A DNA stretch of 64,000 nt from Saccharothrix sp. S26 (GCF_021390395.1 NZ_JAJUWT010000002.1:1-64000), one strand, 5' to 3'; positions 42,895 through 51,915 are shown, numbered from the stretch's first letter. Program-made: numbers and translations. The notes: generated by a model from the sequence alone, not told the origin.

Positions 42895-42948
42895 GAACGT
42901 AGGACTCTCGCGTTCTGAACGTAGGACTCGCGCGTGAGTCCTACGTTC
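42895..42948. repeat. Tandem direct repeat plus inverted copy: alternative hairpins
   Basis: The 13-mer GAACGTAGGACTC occurs at 42895-42907 and 42917-42929, and its exact reverse complement at 42936-42948. The third element can pair with either of the first two, giving two mutually exclusive stems. It lies 20 bases after the DHH phosphoesterase stop and 33 bases before the MATE gene, so it may act as a terminator, but the doubled arm is unusual. Confidence 0.8.
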
Positions 42949-42980
42949 GGGACGCGCGTGTCGTGCAGTGAGGGGATCGG

Positions 42981-44279
42981 GTGGAGGAGCGGGTTCCGGC
43001 GCGGCGGGTGGTCGGGTTGGCCGCGCCGGCGCTTGTGGTGCTGGCGGCCGAGCCGTTGTACGTGCTGGTGGACACGGCCGTCGTGGGGCACCTCGGCGCG
43101 TTGCCGCTGGCCGGGCTCGCGTTGGGCGGCGTGTTGTTCACGCAGGTCGCGACCCAGTTGACGTTCCTGTCCTACGGCACGACGGCGCGCACGGCCCGGT
43201 TGTTCGGGGCCGGGCGGCGGTCCGAGGCCGTCGAGGAGGGCGTGCAGGCCACGTGGCTCGCGCTCGCGGTCGGTGCGCTGGTGATCGTGCTCGGGCAGGT
43301 GCTGGCCGGTCCCGCCGCACGGCTGCTCGCCGGTGAGGGCGCGGTCGCCGACAACGCCGTCTCGTGGCTGCGGATCGCATTGTTCGGCGCGCCGTTCGTG
43401 CTGGTCACGATGGCCGGCAACGGCTGGATGCGCGGGGTGCAGGACACCCGTCGCCCGCTGCGGTACGTGCTGGTCGGCAACGGCATCTCGGCCGTGCTGT
43501 GCCCGCTGCTCGTGCACGGCGCGGACTGGGGTCTGGAGGGCTCGGCGGTCGCGAACGTGATCGCGCAGGTGCTGTCGGCCGGGCTGTTCCTGCGGGCGTT
43601 GCGCTCGGAGCGGGTGAGCCTGCGGCCCGACGGGCGTCGGATGCGGGCCCAGCTCGGCCTCGGCCGCGACCTGGTGCTGCGCAGCCTGGCGTTCCAGGCG
43701 TGCTTCCTGTCGGCCGCCTCGGTGGCGGCGCGCACGTCGGTCGGCGCGGTCGGCGCGCACCAGGTCGTGTTGCAGCTGTGGACGTTCCTCGCCCTCGTGC
43801 TCGACTCGCTGGCGATCGCCGCGCAGTCGATCGTGGGGGAGGCGCTGGGCGCGGCCCGCCGCGAGCAGGCCCGCCGGTTCGCCTGGCAGGTCACCGGGTA
43901 CGGGCTGTGGTTCGGCGTGCTGCTGGGCGTGCTGTTCGCGGCGCTGTCCGGCCCGCTGCCGACGGTGTTCACCAGCGACCCGGCGGTGCTGGACGAGGTG
44001 CCGCACGCCTGGTGGTTCTTCGTCGGCTTGCAGCCGATCGCGGGCGTGGTGTTCGCGCTGGACGGCGTGCTGCTCGGCGCGGGCGACGCGCGGTTCCTGC
44101 GCACGGCGACCCTGGCGTCGGCGGCGCTGGGCTTCCTGCCGCTGGTGTGGGCGTCCTACGGGTTCGGCTGGGGACTGGTCGGCATCTGGAGCGGCCTGTC
44201 GGCGTTCATGGTCCTGCGGCTGGTGCTGGTGCTCGCCCGCACCCGTTCCGGGCAGTGGGCGCGCGTAGGCGTGGTGTGA
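42981..44279 (+). CDS. MATE-family efflux transporter (DinF-like)
   Basis: A 432-residue multidrug and toxic-compound extrusion transporter in the DinF branch. Twelve hydrophobic helices are evident from VVGLAAPALVVLAAEPLYVLVDTAVVGHLG, a characteristic MATE opening, through GSAVANVIAQVLSAGLFL and GAHQVVLQLWTFLALVLDSLAIAAQSIVGEALG in the second half. Substrate and coupling ion (Na+ or H+) are not predictable. GTG at 42981 has GAGGGGAT upstream. It lies downstream of the repeated hairpin element and is not obviously linked to the RNA genes around it. Confidence 0.92.
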   Translation: MEERVPARRVVGLAAPALVVLAAEPLYVLVDTAVVGHLGALPLAGLALGGVLFTQVATQLTFLSYGTTARTARLFGAGRRSEAVEEGVQATWLALAVGALVIVLGQVLAGPAARLLAGEGAVADNAVSWLRIALFGAPFVLVTMAGNGWMRGVQDTRRPLRYVLVGNGISAVLCPLLVHGADWGLEGSAVANVIAQVLSAGLFLRALRSERVSLRPDGRRMRAQLGLGRDLVLRSLAFQACFLSAASVAARTSVGAVGAHQVVLQLWTFLALVLDSLAIAAQSIVGEALGAARREQARRFAWQVTGYGLWFGVLLGVLFAALSGPLPTVFTSDPAVLDEVPHAWWFFVGLQPIAGVVFALDGVLLGAGDARFLRTATLASAALGFLPLVWASYGFGWGLVGIWSGLSAFMVLRLVLVLARTRSGQWARVGVV

Positions 44280-44381
44280 CCAGGCGTGTTGTGGTGAGCG
44301 GCACCCCGAGGAATCGTTAACACCAGGCAAGTGTTTCTCGATACTGGGAGTGCTGCCGCACGCAAGCCTAGGAGATCCGCC

Positions 44382-45725
44382 TTGCCGGTCGATCGTGCCA
44401 CGAAGCAAGCGTGGCTGATCTGGTCAACCGCCGTCCTCGTCTACATCGCCGCCCTGTTCCACCGGACCTCGCTGGGCGTGGCCAGCCTCGAAGCGGGCGA
44501 CCGCTTCTCCGTCGGGCCCGCCGCGCTCGGCACGTTCACCGTCCTGCAGATCGGCCTCTACGCGCTGATGCAGATCCCCACCGGCCTGCTGGTGGACCGC
44601 TTCGGCCCGCGTCGCGTGCTGACCGCTGCCGCGCTGCTCATGGGCCTCGGCCAGACCCTGTTCGCGATCGCCGAGTCCTACCCGCTCGGCCTGGCCGCGC
44701 GCGCCGTGCTCGGCGTCGGTGACGCCATGACGTGGGTCAGCGTGCTGCGGCTGGCCGCCGCCCACTTCCCGCCCCGCCGGTTCACGCTGGTCATGACCCT
44801 GTCGGCGGCGTTGGGCGGCGCGGGCAACCTGGTCGCGACCGTGCCGCTGACCTTGCTGCTGGACGACGCGGGCTGGACGGTGACGTTCCTGATCGCGGGC
44901 CTGGCCACGGCGGCGTACGCGGCGGTGGTGTCCTGGCGGGTGCGCGAGGTGCCCGACGGCGTGCCGCAGCCCGTGGTCGAGCCGGTGCCGTTGCGCGCCG
45001 TGGGCGCGAAGGTCCGCGACGCGTGGCGCGAGCCGAGCACGCGCCTCGGGTTCTGGGTGCACTTCACGTCGATGTCCGCGCCCGCCGTGCTGGGCCTGCT
45101 GTGGGGCTTCCCGTACCTGGTCGAGGCGCAGGGCCTGTCGCGGCCGTCGGCGTCGGCGGTGCTGAGCACGCTCGTGCTGGTGGCGATCGTCAGCGGGCCG
45201 GTGATGGGCACGGTGATCGGCGGCCGGCCGGAGTGGCGGATGCCGATCGTCGGCACCTACCTGGCCGCGGCCGTGCTGTGCTGGGCCGTGCTGCTGGGCT
45301 GGCCCGGCGGCGTGCTGCCCACGCCCGCGCTGTACGTGCTGTTCGCCGTGCTGGCGCTGGGCAACCCGGCGTCCGGCGTGGCGTTCGCGCTGGTGCGCGA
45401 CTACAACCCGCTGCACCGGGTGAGCACGGCGACCGGCGTGGCCAACGTCGGCGGGTTCGGCGCGGTCACGTTCACCGCGCTGGTCGTGGGCGTGCTGCTG
45501 GACGTCGTCGAGCCGCATCTGGCCGCGCCGCAGGCGTACCGGGTCGCGTTCACGTCCGTGGTCGCCGTGCTGCTGGTGGGTGTGTGGCGCACGGTGGTGT
45601 GGTGGCGTCGCGCGCGTGCCGCGGTGTTCGCCGCCGAGGACCGCGGCGAGCCGGTGCCCGTGCAGTTGCGCCGCCGTCGGTGGGACGTGGCCACGGCCGA
45701 CAGGCGGGCCCTGGTCGAGGCTTAG
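44382..45725 (+). CDS. Major facilitator superfamily transporter
   Basis: A 12-helix MFS permease of about 447 residues. AWLIWSTAVLVYIAALFHRTSLGVA is helix 1, and DRFGPRRVLTAAALLMGLGQ has the loop 2-3 signature in variant form (G-x-x-x-D-R-F-G-P-R-R). Nine Gly/Ala-rich helices follow, and a basic C-terminus ends the chain. I favour TTG at 44382, because AGGAG sits at ideal spacing (7 nt), over a GTG 17 codons upstream. Substrate unknown. It is followed by truB, whose start is 12 bases beyond its stop. Confidence 0.9.
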   Translation: MPVDRATKQAWLIWSTAVLVYIAALFHRTSLGVASLEAGDRFSVGPAALGTFTVLQIGLYALMQIPTGLLVDRFGPRRVLTAAALLMGLGQTLFAIAESYPLGLAARAVLGVGDAMTWVSVLRLAAAHFPPRRFTLVMTLSAALGGAGNLVATVPLTLLLDDAGWTVTFLIAGLATAAYAAVVSWRVREVPDGVPQPVVEPVPLRAVGAKVRDAWREPSTRLGFWVHFTSMSAPAVLGLLWGFPYLVEAQGLSRPSASAVLSTLVLVAIVSGPVMGTVIGGRPEWRMPIVGTYLAAAVLCWAVLLGWPGGVLPTPALYVLFAVLALGNPASGVAFALVRDYNPLHRVSTATGVANVGGFGAVTFTALVVGVLLDVVEPHLAAPQAYRVAFTSVVAVLLVGVWRTVVWWRRARAAVFAAEDRGEPVPVQLRRRRWDVATADRRALVEA

Positions 45726-45736
45726 GATCCTCCACC

Positions 45737-46639
45737 GTGTCCGCAACCTCTCGTCCCCCTGTCCCGCCCGGTCTCGTCGTCATCGACAAGCCCGACGGCA
45801 TGACCTCCCACGACGTGGTGGCCAAGGTCCGCCGCATCCTCGGCACCCGCAAGGTCGGGCACGCGGGCACGCTCGACCCGATGGCGACCGGCGTGCTCGT
45901 GCTCGGCATCGAGCGGGCCACCAAGCTGCTCGGCCACCTCGCGCTGGACAGCAAGGCGTACCTGTCGACCATCCGCCTGGGTTCCTCCACCACCACCGAC
46001 GACGCCGAGGGCGAGGTGCTGTCCACGGCCGACGCGTCCGATGTGGACGAGGCCGCGATCCGGGCGGGCGTGGCGAAGCTGACCGGCGCGATCGAGCAGG
46101 TGCCCAGCGCGGTGAGCGCGGTGAAGATCGACGGCAAGCGCGCCTACGCGCGGGTGCGCGCCGGTGAGGTGGTGGAGATCCCGGCGCGCCCGGTGACCGT
46201 GCACCGCTTCGACGTGCTGGCGATCCGCCGCGAGGGCGAGGGCGTCACCGAGCTGGACGTGATGGTGGAGTGCTCGTCCGGGACCTACGTGCGCGCGCTG
46301 GCCCGCGACCTGGGCGCGGACCTGGGCGTCGGCGGCCACCTGGCGGCCCTGCGCCGCACCCGCGTCGGCCCGTTCGACCTGCGCGTGGCCAAGACCCTGG
46401 AGCAGCTGGAGAGCGCGCCGGGCCTGTCGCTGGACCTGGACGCCGCCGTGTCCACCGCCTTCCCGCGCCGCGAGATCGCGCCGCGCGAGGCGATCGCCCT
46501 CTCCCACGGCCAACGCCTGGCCGCCGGCGGGCTGGACGGCACCTACGGCGTCTTCGGCCCGGACGGCCACGTGGTCGCGCTGGCCAAGGACGAGGGCCCG
46601 ATCGCCAAGCCGTTGGTGGTACTCGCGCCGGTCGGCTAG
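45737..46639 (+). CDS. truB: tRNA pseudouridine(55) synthase TruB
   Basis: Isomerises U55 of tRNA to pseudouridine in the T loop. The 300-residue chain has GLVVIDKPDGMTSHDVVAKVRR at the N-terminus, the catalytic-region motif GHAGTLDPMATGVL with Asp (about 42-55), AYLSTIRLG and CSSGTYVRALARDLG, then an actinobacterial TruB_C-like end. TAGGAT 8 nt before GTG at 45737 may serve as a -10 box. Its conserved partner ribF follows after the small RHIM-like gene. Confidence 0.95.
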   Translation: MSATSRPPVPPGLVVIDKPDGMTSHDVVAKVRRILGTRKVGHAGTLDPMATGVLVLGIERATKLLGHLALDSKAYLSTIRLGSSTTTDDAEGEVLSTADASDVDEAAIRAGVAKLTGAIEQVPSAVSAVKIDGKRAYARVRAGEVVEIPARPVTVHRFDVLAIRREGEGVTELDVMVECSSGTYVRALARDLGADLGVGGHLAALRRTRVGPFDLRVAKTLEQLESAPGLSLDLDAAVSTAFPRREIAPREAIALSHGQRLAAGGLDGTYGVFGPDGHVVALAKDEGPIAKPLVVLAPVG

Positions 46640-46643
46640 GGCT

Positions 46644-46649
46644 TACCGT
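46644..46649 (+). promoter_or_regulatory. Candidate leaderless -10 box (TACCGT)
   Basis: TACCGT is 6 nt from the ATG at 46656, so transcription would start at or near the A of the start codon. The same spacing occurs before several other genes in this window. Confidence 0.5.
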
Positions 46650-46655
46650 GGGGTC

Positions 46656-47024
46656 ATGGCGAAGTGGGTGTGGCCGGCCGCGGCCGGTGCGGTGACGTCG
46701 GCCACCGGGGTGGCGATCAACCTGGCCACGGACGGCGGGGCGAAGCCGTGGACCTGGGTAGCGGTCGTGCTGCTCACCGTGCTGGGGGTGGTCGTCGCCC
46801 TGCGCGTGCAGGCCACCGCCCGCCCCGAACCACCGGCCGCCACGCCCACGCCGCCGACGCCCGACGTGCACAACAGCATCAGCGGCACCGTCAACGGTCC
46901 CGTGGTGCAGGCGGGCACGCTGGGCGGCCTCACGATCAACTCGCCGACCACCGTCAACCAGACCGCGATCGCGCGTGACGGCGGCACGGTCCACCAGGCG
47001 GGCCGCGACATCCGCCGCGACTAG
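46656..47024 (+). CDS. Two-helix membrane protein with RHIM-like tail
   Basis: A 122-residue protein. Residues 4-23 and 32-49 are membrane helices, 55-70 form a Pro/Ala/Thr linker, and the rest has two Gly/Asn/Gln-rich motifs: NSISGTVNGPVVQAGTLGG (73-91) and NQTAIARDGGTVHQAGRDI (101-119). Both carry a V-x-Q-A-G core like animal RHIM, fungal PP and actinobacterial amyloid-signalling motifs. This makes it a candidate membrane node or effector in an amyloid-signalling system, which is inference. It splits the usual truB-ribF pair. Confidence 0.72.
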   Translation: MAKWVWPAAAGAVTSATGVAINLATDGGAKPWTWVAVVLLTVLGVVVALRVQATARPEPPAATPTPPTPDVHNSISGTVNGPVVQAGTLGGLTINSPTTVNQTAIARDGGTVHQAGRDIRRD

Positions 47025-47058
47025 CCCGACCTCGGCCCGCGCGCGGAGGACGACCGCC

Positions 47059-47064
47059 TAGGCT
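47059..47064 (+). promoter_or_regulatory. Candidate leaderless -10 box before ribF (TAGGCT)
   Basis: TAGGCT ends 7 nt before the GTG of ribF. No ribosome site is visible in this gap, which agrees with a leaderless or near-leaderless start. Confidence 0.45.
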
Positions 47065-47071
47065 TGCCCGC

Positions 47072-48013
47072 GTGCAACGCTGGAGAGGGCTCGACCACCT
47101 GCCCGGCGGCTGGGGCCGCTGCGTGGTGACCATCGGCGTGTTCGACGGGGTGCACCGCGGGCACCAGGCGCTGATCAACCGCGCGGTCGGGTTGGCCGAG
47201 GAGAAGGGTGTGCCGAGCGTCCTGATCACCTTCGACCCGCACCCGTCCGAAGTGGTCCGGCCGGGCAGCCACCCGGCGCAGCTGACCAGCCTGCGCCGGC
47301 GGGCCGAACTGGTCGAGGGCTTGGGCGTGGACGTGTTCTGCGTGATCCCGTTCACCGCCGAGGTGGCGCGCACGCCCGCCGACGAGTTCGCGCACGAGGT
47401 GCTGGTGGACCGGCTGCATGTGGCGGCCGTGGTGGTGGGGGAGAACTTCACGTTCGGCCACAAGGCGGCGGGCAACGTGGAGCTGCTGCGCGCGTTGGGC
47501 AAGCGGTTCGGTTTCGTGACCGAGGGGGCGGATCTGGTGACCGACGACGGCGTGACCTACTCGTCGACCTACATCCGGGCGTGCATCGACGCGGGCGACG
47601 TGGCCGCGGCGGCGCAGGCGCTCGGCCGGCCGCACCGGCTGGAGGGCATCGTGGTGCGCGGCGACGGCCGGGGCAAGGAACTCGGCTTCCCCACGGCCAA
47701 CCTGTCCACCACGCGGTTCGCCGCCGTGCCCGCGGACGGCGTGTACGCGTGCTGGTTCGTGCACGGCTCCGGCCGCCGCCTCAAGGCCGCGGTCAGCGTG
47801 GGCACCAATCCGACGTTCTCCGGCCGGGAACGGCGGGTGGAGGCGTTCGTGCTCGACGTGGACGAGGACTTCTACGGCCAGCGCGTGGCGCTGGACTTCG
47901 TGGACCGGCTGCGGGACATGGAGAAGTTCGACAGCGTCGAGTCGCTGCTCGCGCAGATGCACCGCGACGTGGACACGGCCCGTGACCTCCTGACGGATCC
48001 CGGTGACGCCTGA
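47072..48013 (+). CDS. ribF: Bifunctional riboflavin kinase / FMN adenylyltransferase
   Basis: Makes FMN and FAD from riboflavin and ATP. The 313-residue protein has the nucleotidyl-transferase domain first (VTIGVFDGVHRGHQALI, about 20-36, then GENFTFGHKAAG), and the C-terminal riboflavin kinase domain with GRGKELGFPTANLS and GTNPTF, which are the family landmarks. FAD synthesis is relevant to flavoproteins throughout the cell. It is located downstream of truB as in most Actinobacteria, with the RHIM-like gene inserted between. Confidence 0.95.
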   Translation: MQRWRGLDHLPGGWGRCVVTIGVFDGVHRGHQALINRAVGLAEEKGVPSVLITFDPHPSEVVRPGSHPAQLTSLRRRAELVEGLGVDVFCVIPFTAEVARTPADEFAHEVLVDRLHVAAVVVGENFTFGHKAAGNVELLRALGKRFGFVTEGADLVTDDGVTYSSTYIRACIDAGDVAAAAQALGRPHRLEGIVVRGDGRGKELGFPTANLSTTRFAAVPADGVYACWFVHGSGRRLKAAVSVGTNPTFSGRERRVEAFVLDVDEDFYGQRVALDFVDRLRDMEKFDSVESLLAQMHRDVDTARDLLTDPGDA

Positions 48014-48104
48014 CCGGTTGAACCAGGTGGGTGGAACCCGCCGTGCGACGCCTGACGACCTGGCAAGATGCCTGACACGTCCGTCGGTCAGGGGAGAGGC
48101 GAAG

Positions 48105-48593
48105 GTGGAGGACCACAAGATCGTCCAGCGCAATCTCGCGTTGCAGCGGGAGTGGTACGGCGAACCCCTGGGCGACCGGGTGCGCCGGCTGGTGGTCGCG
48201 TTCAACGTCTCGCAGGCCCAGCTCGCGGACGTGCTGGGCATCAGCGCCCCCATGCTGAGCCAGGTCATGAGCGGACGTCGGGCCAAGATCGGCAACCCCT
48301 CCGTGCTGGCCCGGATGATCATGCTGGAGCGCAAGGTCCTCACCCCCGACGTGGCCTCCGGCTCGCCCGAGGCGTTGCAGCGCGCGCTGGAGGACGTGCG
48401 GCAGTCGAAGCCCACCGTGAGCCGCGACTCACTGCCGGTGAACGGCAGCCCGGACGACGAGGCCGTGGTGTTCCCGTTCCTGCGCCGCCTGGCCGACCGC
48501 CACGAGCTGTCGCAGGCCGCCGACGTGCTGGGCGAGGACTTCCCGGCGCTGGCCGAGCTGCTGCGCCGCGCGGGCAAGGGCCGCGACGCCTGA
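48105..48593 (+). CDS. XRE-type helix-turn-helix protein
   Basis: A 162-residue DNA-binding protein. An XRE/Cro-type helix-turn-helix lies near residues 34-60 (VSQAQLADVLGISAPMLSQVMSG). It is followed by a linker with Ser/Thr, and a C-terminal helical region (VVFPFLRRLADRHELSQAADVLGEDFPALAELL) that may sense or dimerise. I chose GTG at 48105, with GGGGAGAGG about 6 nt upstream. Targets are unknown. It lies in the ribF-thpR-rpsO interval of a ribosome/RNA gene cluster. Confidence 0.82.
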   Translation: MEDHKIVQRNLALQREWYGEPLGDRVRRLVVAFNVSQAQLADVLGISAPMLSQVMSGRRAKIGNPSVLARMIMLERKVLTPDVASGSPEALQRALEDVRQSKPTVSRDSLPVNGSPDDEAVVFPFLRRLADRHELSQAADVLGEDFPALAELLRRAGKGRDA

Positions 48594-48603
48594 CCGCCCT
48601 CCG

Positions 48604-49056
48604 GTGAGCTTCTTCTCCGCGATCTTCCCGCCCGACGACGTCGTCGAGGAGCTGCACGACGCCCTGCGCCCGGTCCGCGCCGCGCACCCCCGGCTGCGCT
48701 GGGTGCGCCCGGCCCGCTGGCACGTCACGGTCCGGTTCTTCGGCGAGGTCGAGCCCACCCGCCCGCTCGACGGCCTGGACCGCGTCACGGCGCCCGTCCT
48801 GCGGCTGCGCGGCAGCGGCACGTTCCGCCACGTGCTGTGGATCGGCGTGGACGGCCCGCTGGCCGAGCTGGGTGAGGCGGCGCGCGTGCCGCCGGACTGG
48901 CGACCGCACCTCACCGTGGCGCGCGGGGCGGGGCTGCCGCACGTGGAGTTCACCGGTCGTGAGTGGACCGCCACCGAGGTCGCGCTGGTCCGCAGCCGCC
49001 CGGCGGAGGGCTACGCGGTGCTCGACCGCGTGCCCTTGAGCACGTCAAACGCGTGA
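48604..49056 (+). CDS. thpR: RNA 2',3'-cyclic phosphodiesterase / 2'-5' RNA ligase-like
   Basis: A 150-residue member of the 2H phosphoesterase (LigT/ThpR) family. Both HxT motifs are present: [11 protein letters not shown] near 40-50 and PHLTVARG near 100. Such enzymes open RNA 2',3'-cyclic phosphates and can catalyse 2'-5' ligation in vitro. The chain is slightly short (usual 170-190). GTG at 48604 lies 10 bases after the preceding stop, so the two may be co-transcribed. rpsO follows after ~120 bases. Confidence 0.87.
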   Translation: MSFFSAIFPPDDVVEELHDALRPVRAAHPRLRWVRPARWHVTVRFFGEVEPTRPLDGLDRVTAPVLRLRGSGTFRHVLWIGVDGPLAELGEAARVPPDWRPHLTVARGAGLPHVEFTGREWTATEVALVRSRPAEGYAVLDRVPLSTSNA

Positions 49057-49099
49057 CGCGCGGCCACTGCTGGTAGCCTCGACAGTTGGGTCTGGCTGC

Positions 49100-49180
49100 G
49101 GTCCGTGGCGGCCAGCACCGACTACCCCGTCCACGGGCGGGGCCGCACGGCACTTAACCAGTACAAGGAGTAGCGAGCAC
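49100..49180 (+). promoter_or_regulatory. Leader of rpsO with possible autoregulatory hairpin
   Basis: A leader precedes rpsO, with a GC-rich element around 49120-49145 (CCCCGTCCACGGGCGGGG) that can fold into a short stem. In several bacteria ribosomal protein S15 binds its own leader. Any such site here is inferred only from position and hairpin potential. AAGGAG is close to the start codon. Confidence 0.35.
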
Positions 49181-49450
49181 GTGGCACTGACCACCGAAGA
49201 GAAGAAGACCATCCTCGCCGAGTACGGCGTCCACGACACGGACACCGGTTCGGCCGAGGCCCAGGTCGCGCTGCTGAGCAAGCGCATCGCCGACCTGACC
49301 GAGCACCTGAAGAAGCACAAGCACGACCACCACTCGCGTCGTGGCCTGCTCCTGCTGGTCGGCCGGCGTCGCCGGCTGCTGAACTACCTCCAGAAGGTGG
49401 ACATCCAGCGCTACCGCGCCCTCATCGGGCGGCTCGGCCTGCGCAGGTGA
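49181..49450 (+). CDS. rpsO: 30S ribosomal protein S15
   Basis: An 89-residue primary 16S rRNA-binding protein that organises the 30S platform. The characteristic start [35 protein letters not shown] and the end [26 protein letters not shown] are intact. GTG at 49181 has AAGGAG 10 nt upstream. It is followed by a strong hairpin and then pnp, the standard rpsO-pnp order, where RNase-dependent processing often separates the two messages. Confidence 0.97.
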   Translation: MALTTEEKKTILAEYGVHDTDTGSAEAQVALLSKRIADLTEHLKKHKHDHHSRRGLLLLVGRRRRLLNYLQKVDIQRYRALIGRLGLRR

Positions 49451-49455
49451 GACGT

Positions 49456-49493
49456 GCCGAGGGGGAGTGACCGTCCGGTCACTCCCCTTCGGC
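49456..49493 (+). terminator. Strong hairpin between rpsO and pnp
   Basis: Stem GCCGAGGGGGAGTGACC (49456-49472) with GGTCACTCCCCTTCGGC (49477-49493), 16 of 17 pairs, and loop GTCC. It starts 5 bases after the rpsO stop. It could terminate rpsO or be an RNase III processing site, as between rpsO and pnp in other bacteria. Confidence 0.8.
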
Positions 49494-49525
49494 GTTATCG
49501 AAATCAAAGACGAGGGAAGCACGCG

Positions 49526-49607
49526 CGGCGAACGGGACGACAGTTCGCCGGTCCTCGGTAGTGGCCCCCTGGTGGACGACACCCAGGGGACTTCGATCGA
49601 AGACCGG
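49526..49607 (+). promoter_or_regulatory. Structured pnp leader with competing stems
   Basis: A first stem pairs CGGCGAAC (49526-49533) with GTTCGCCG (49543-49550). A second pairs CCGGTCCTCG (49548-49557) with CGAAGACCGG (49598-49607), enclosing a CCCCTGG/CCAGGGG stem (49566-49572 with 49583-49589). The two outer stems share 49548-49550. PNPase commonly autoregulates through its leader. Confidence 0.6.
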
Positions 49608-49671
49608 CCTCGTCCGAACCGCGATCCCGCGCCACGAGCGCGCTGTGACCCGCATGACGAGGAGTACCCAT

Positions 49672-51911
49672 ATGACGGACATCGAGGTCCACGAGACTTC
49701 AGCTGTGATCGACAACGGTCGGTTCGGCACGCGCACCATCCGCTTCGAGACCGGTCGCCTGGCCCGCCAGGCGGCGGGCTCGGTCGTCGCCTACCTGGAC
49801 GACGAGACGATGCTGCTGTCGGCGACGACGGCGTCGAAGCACCCCAAGGAGCACTTCGACTTCTTCCCCCTCACGGTGGACGTCGAGGAGCGCATGTACG
49901 CCGCGGGCCGCATCCCCGGCTCGTTCTTCCGCCGCGAAGGCCGCCCGTCGACCGACGCGATCCTGACCTGCCGCCTGATCGACCGGCCGCTGCGCCCGTC
50001 CTTCGTGGACGGTCTGCGCAACGAGATCCAGGTCGTCATCACGGTGATGAGCCTGAACCCGGCCGACCTGTACGACGTCGTGGCGATCAACGCCGCGTCG
50101 GCGTCCACGCAGCTGGCGGGCCTGCCGTTCTCCGGCCCCATCGGCGGCGTCCGGGTGGCGCTGATCGAGGGCCAGTGGGTGGCGTTCCCGACCCACGAGC
50201 AGCTGGAGAAGGCCGTGTTCGACATGGTCGTCGCCGGCCGCGTGGTCGGTGACGACGTCGCGATCATGATGGTCGAGGCCGAGGCTACCGAGAACGTCAT
50301 CGACCTGATCGGCGACGGTGCCCAGGCGCCCACCGAGGAGGTCGTGGCCGCCGGTCTGGAGGCCGCCAAGCCGTTCATCAAGTCGCTGTGCGAGGCGCAG
50401 GCGCAGCTGGCGCAGGTCGCGGCGAAGGCCACCGGCGAGTTCCCGACCTACCCGGCCTACCAGCCCGACGCCTTCGAGGCCGTCGAGCAGGCCGGCGCGG
50501 GCGAGCTGGCCCAGGCGCTGACCATCGCGGGCAAGCAGGAGCGCGAGTCCCGCATCGACGAGATCAAGGCGTCGGTGCTGGAGAAGCTGGCCGAGCAGTT
50601 CGAGGGTCGCGAGAAGGAGGTCGGCGCGGCGTTCCGCTCGCTGACCAAGAAGCTCGTGCGCCAGCGCATCCTGCGCGACAAGGTGCGCATCGACGGCCGC
50701 GGCCTCACCGAGATCCGGTCGCTGTCGGCCGAGGTCGAGGTCATCCCGCGGGCGCACGGCTCGGCGCTGTTCGAGCGCGGCGAGACCCAGATCCTGGGTG
50801 TCACCACGCTGAACATGCTGCGCATGGAGCAGCAGATCGACTCGCTGTCCCCCGAGACGCACAAGCGCTACCTGCACCACTACAACTTCCCGCCGTTCTC
50901 CACCGGTGAGACCGGCCGCGTCGGCTCGCCCAAGCGGCGCGAGATCGGCCACGGCGCGCTGGCCGAGCGGGCGCTGATGCCCGTGCTGCCCAAGCGCGAG
51001 GAGTTCCCCTACGCGATCCGCCAGGTGTCCGAGGCGCTGGGCTCCAACGGCTCGACGTCCATGGGCTCGGTCTGCGCGTCCACGATGTCGCTGCTCAACG
51101 CCGGCGTGCCGCTGAAGGCGCCGGTCTCGGGCATCGCGATGGGCCTGGTGTCCGACGAGGTCGACGGCAAGACGGAGTACGTCGCGCTGACCGACATCCT
51201 CGGCGCCGAGGACGCGTTCGGCGACATGGACTTCAAGGTCGCCGGCACCAAGGAGTTCGTCACCGCGCTCCAGCTCGACACCAAGCTCGACGGCATCCCG
51301 TCCGACGTGCTCGCGGGCGCGCTGGGCCAGGCCCGCGACGCGCGCCTGACCATCCTGGAGGTCATGGCCGAGGCCATCGACAGCCCGGACGAGATGAGCC
51401 CGTTCGCGCCGCGCGTGACGTCGGTCAAGATCCCGACCGACAAGATCGGCGAGGTCATCGGCCCGAAGGGCAAGATGATCAACTCGATCACCGAGCAGAC
51501 CGGTGCCGACATCTCCATCGAGGACGACGGCACGATCTACGTCGGCGCGGCGGACGGCCCGTCGGCCGAGGCCGCGATCGGCCTGATCAACGCGATCGCG
51601 AACCCGCAGCTGCCGAAGGTGGGCGAGCGCTTCCTGGGCACCGTGGTGAAGACCGCGGCGTTCGGCGCGTTCGTGTCCCTGCTCCCGGGCAAGGACGGCC
51701 TGATCCACATCTCGAAGCTGGGCAACGGCAAGCGCATCAACAAGGTCGAGGACGTGGTCAACGTGGGCGACAAGCTCCGCGTCGAGATCGCCGACATCGA
51801 CCAGCGCGGCAAGATCAGCCTGGTGCTGGTGAACGAGGACGCGGACGCGGCCCCGGCCGCCGACAACCCCGCCAAGGACGCCGCACCCGCCGAGGCCGAG
51901 GCCTCCGCGCA

Positions 51912-51915
<4 letters not shown>
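49672..51915 (+). CDS. pnp: Polyribonucleotide nucleotidyltransferase (PNPase)
   Basis: Phosphorolytic 3'-5' exoribonuclease, which in actinobacteria can also add 3' tails. The 747-residue protein has two RNase PH domains (first with [22 protein letters not shown], second with [31 protein letters not shown]), then KH ([15 protein letters not shown]) and S1 ([28 protein letters not shown]), and an acidic/Ala-rich tail. ATG at 49672 has GAGGAG about 7 nt upstream. It is preceded by a structured leader and is followed by an M16 peptidase on a GTGA overlap. Confidence 0.97.

Noticed and set aside
42895-42948. Transposon end or IS remnant
   Set aside because: The repeats are short, have no transposase or target-site duplication, and form a hairpin typical of terminators.
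49699-51708. Large minus-strand open frame opposite pnp
   Set aside because: The pnp motifs are complete on the plus strand; the antisense frame has no recognisable domain.
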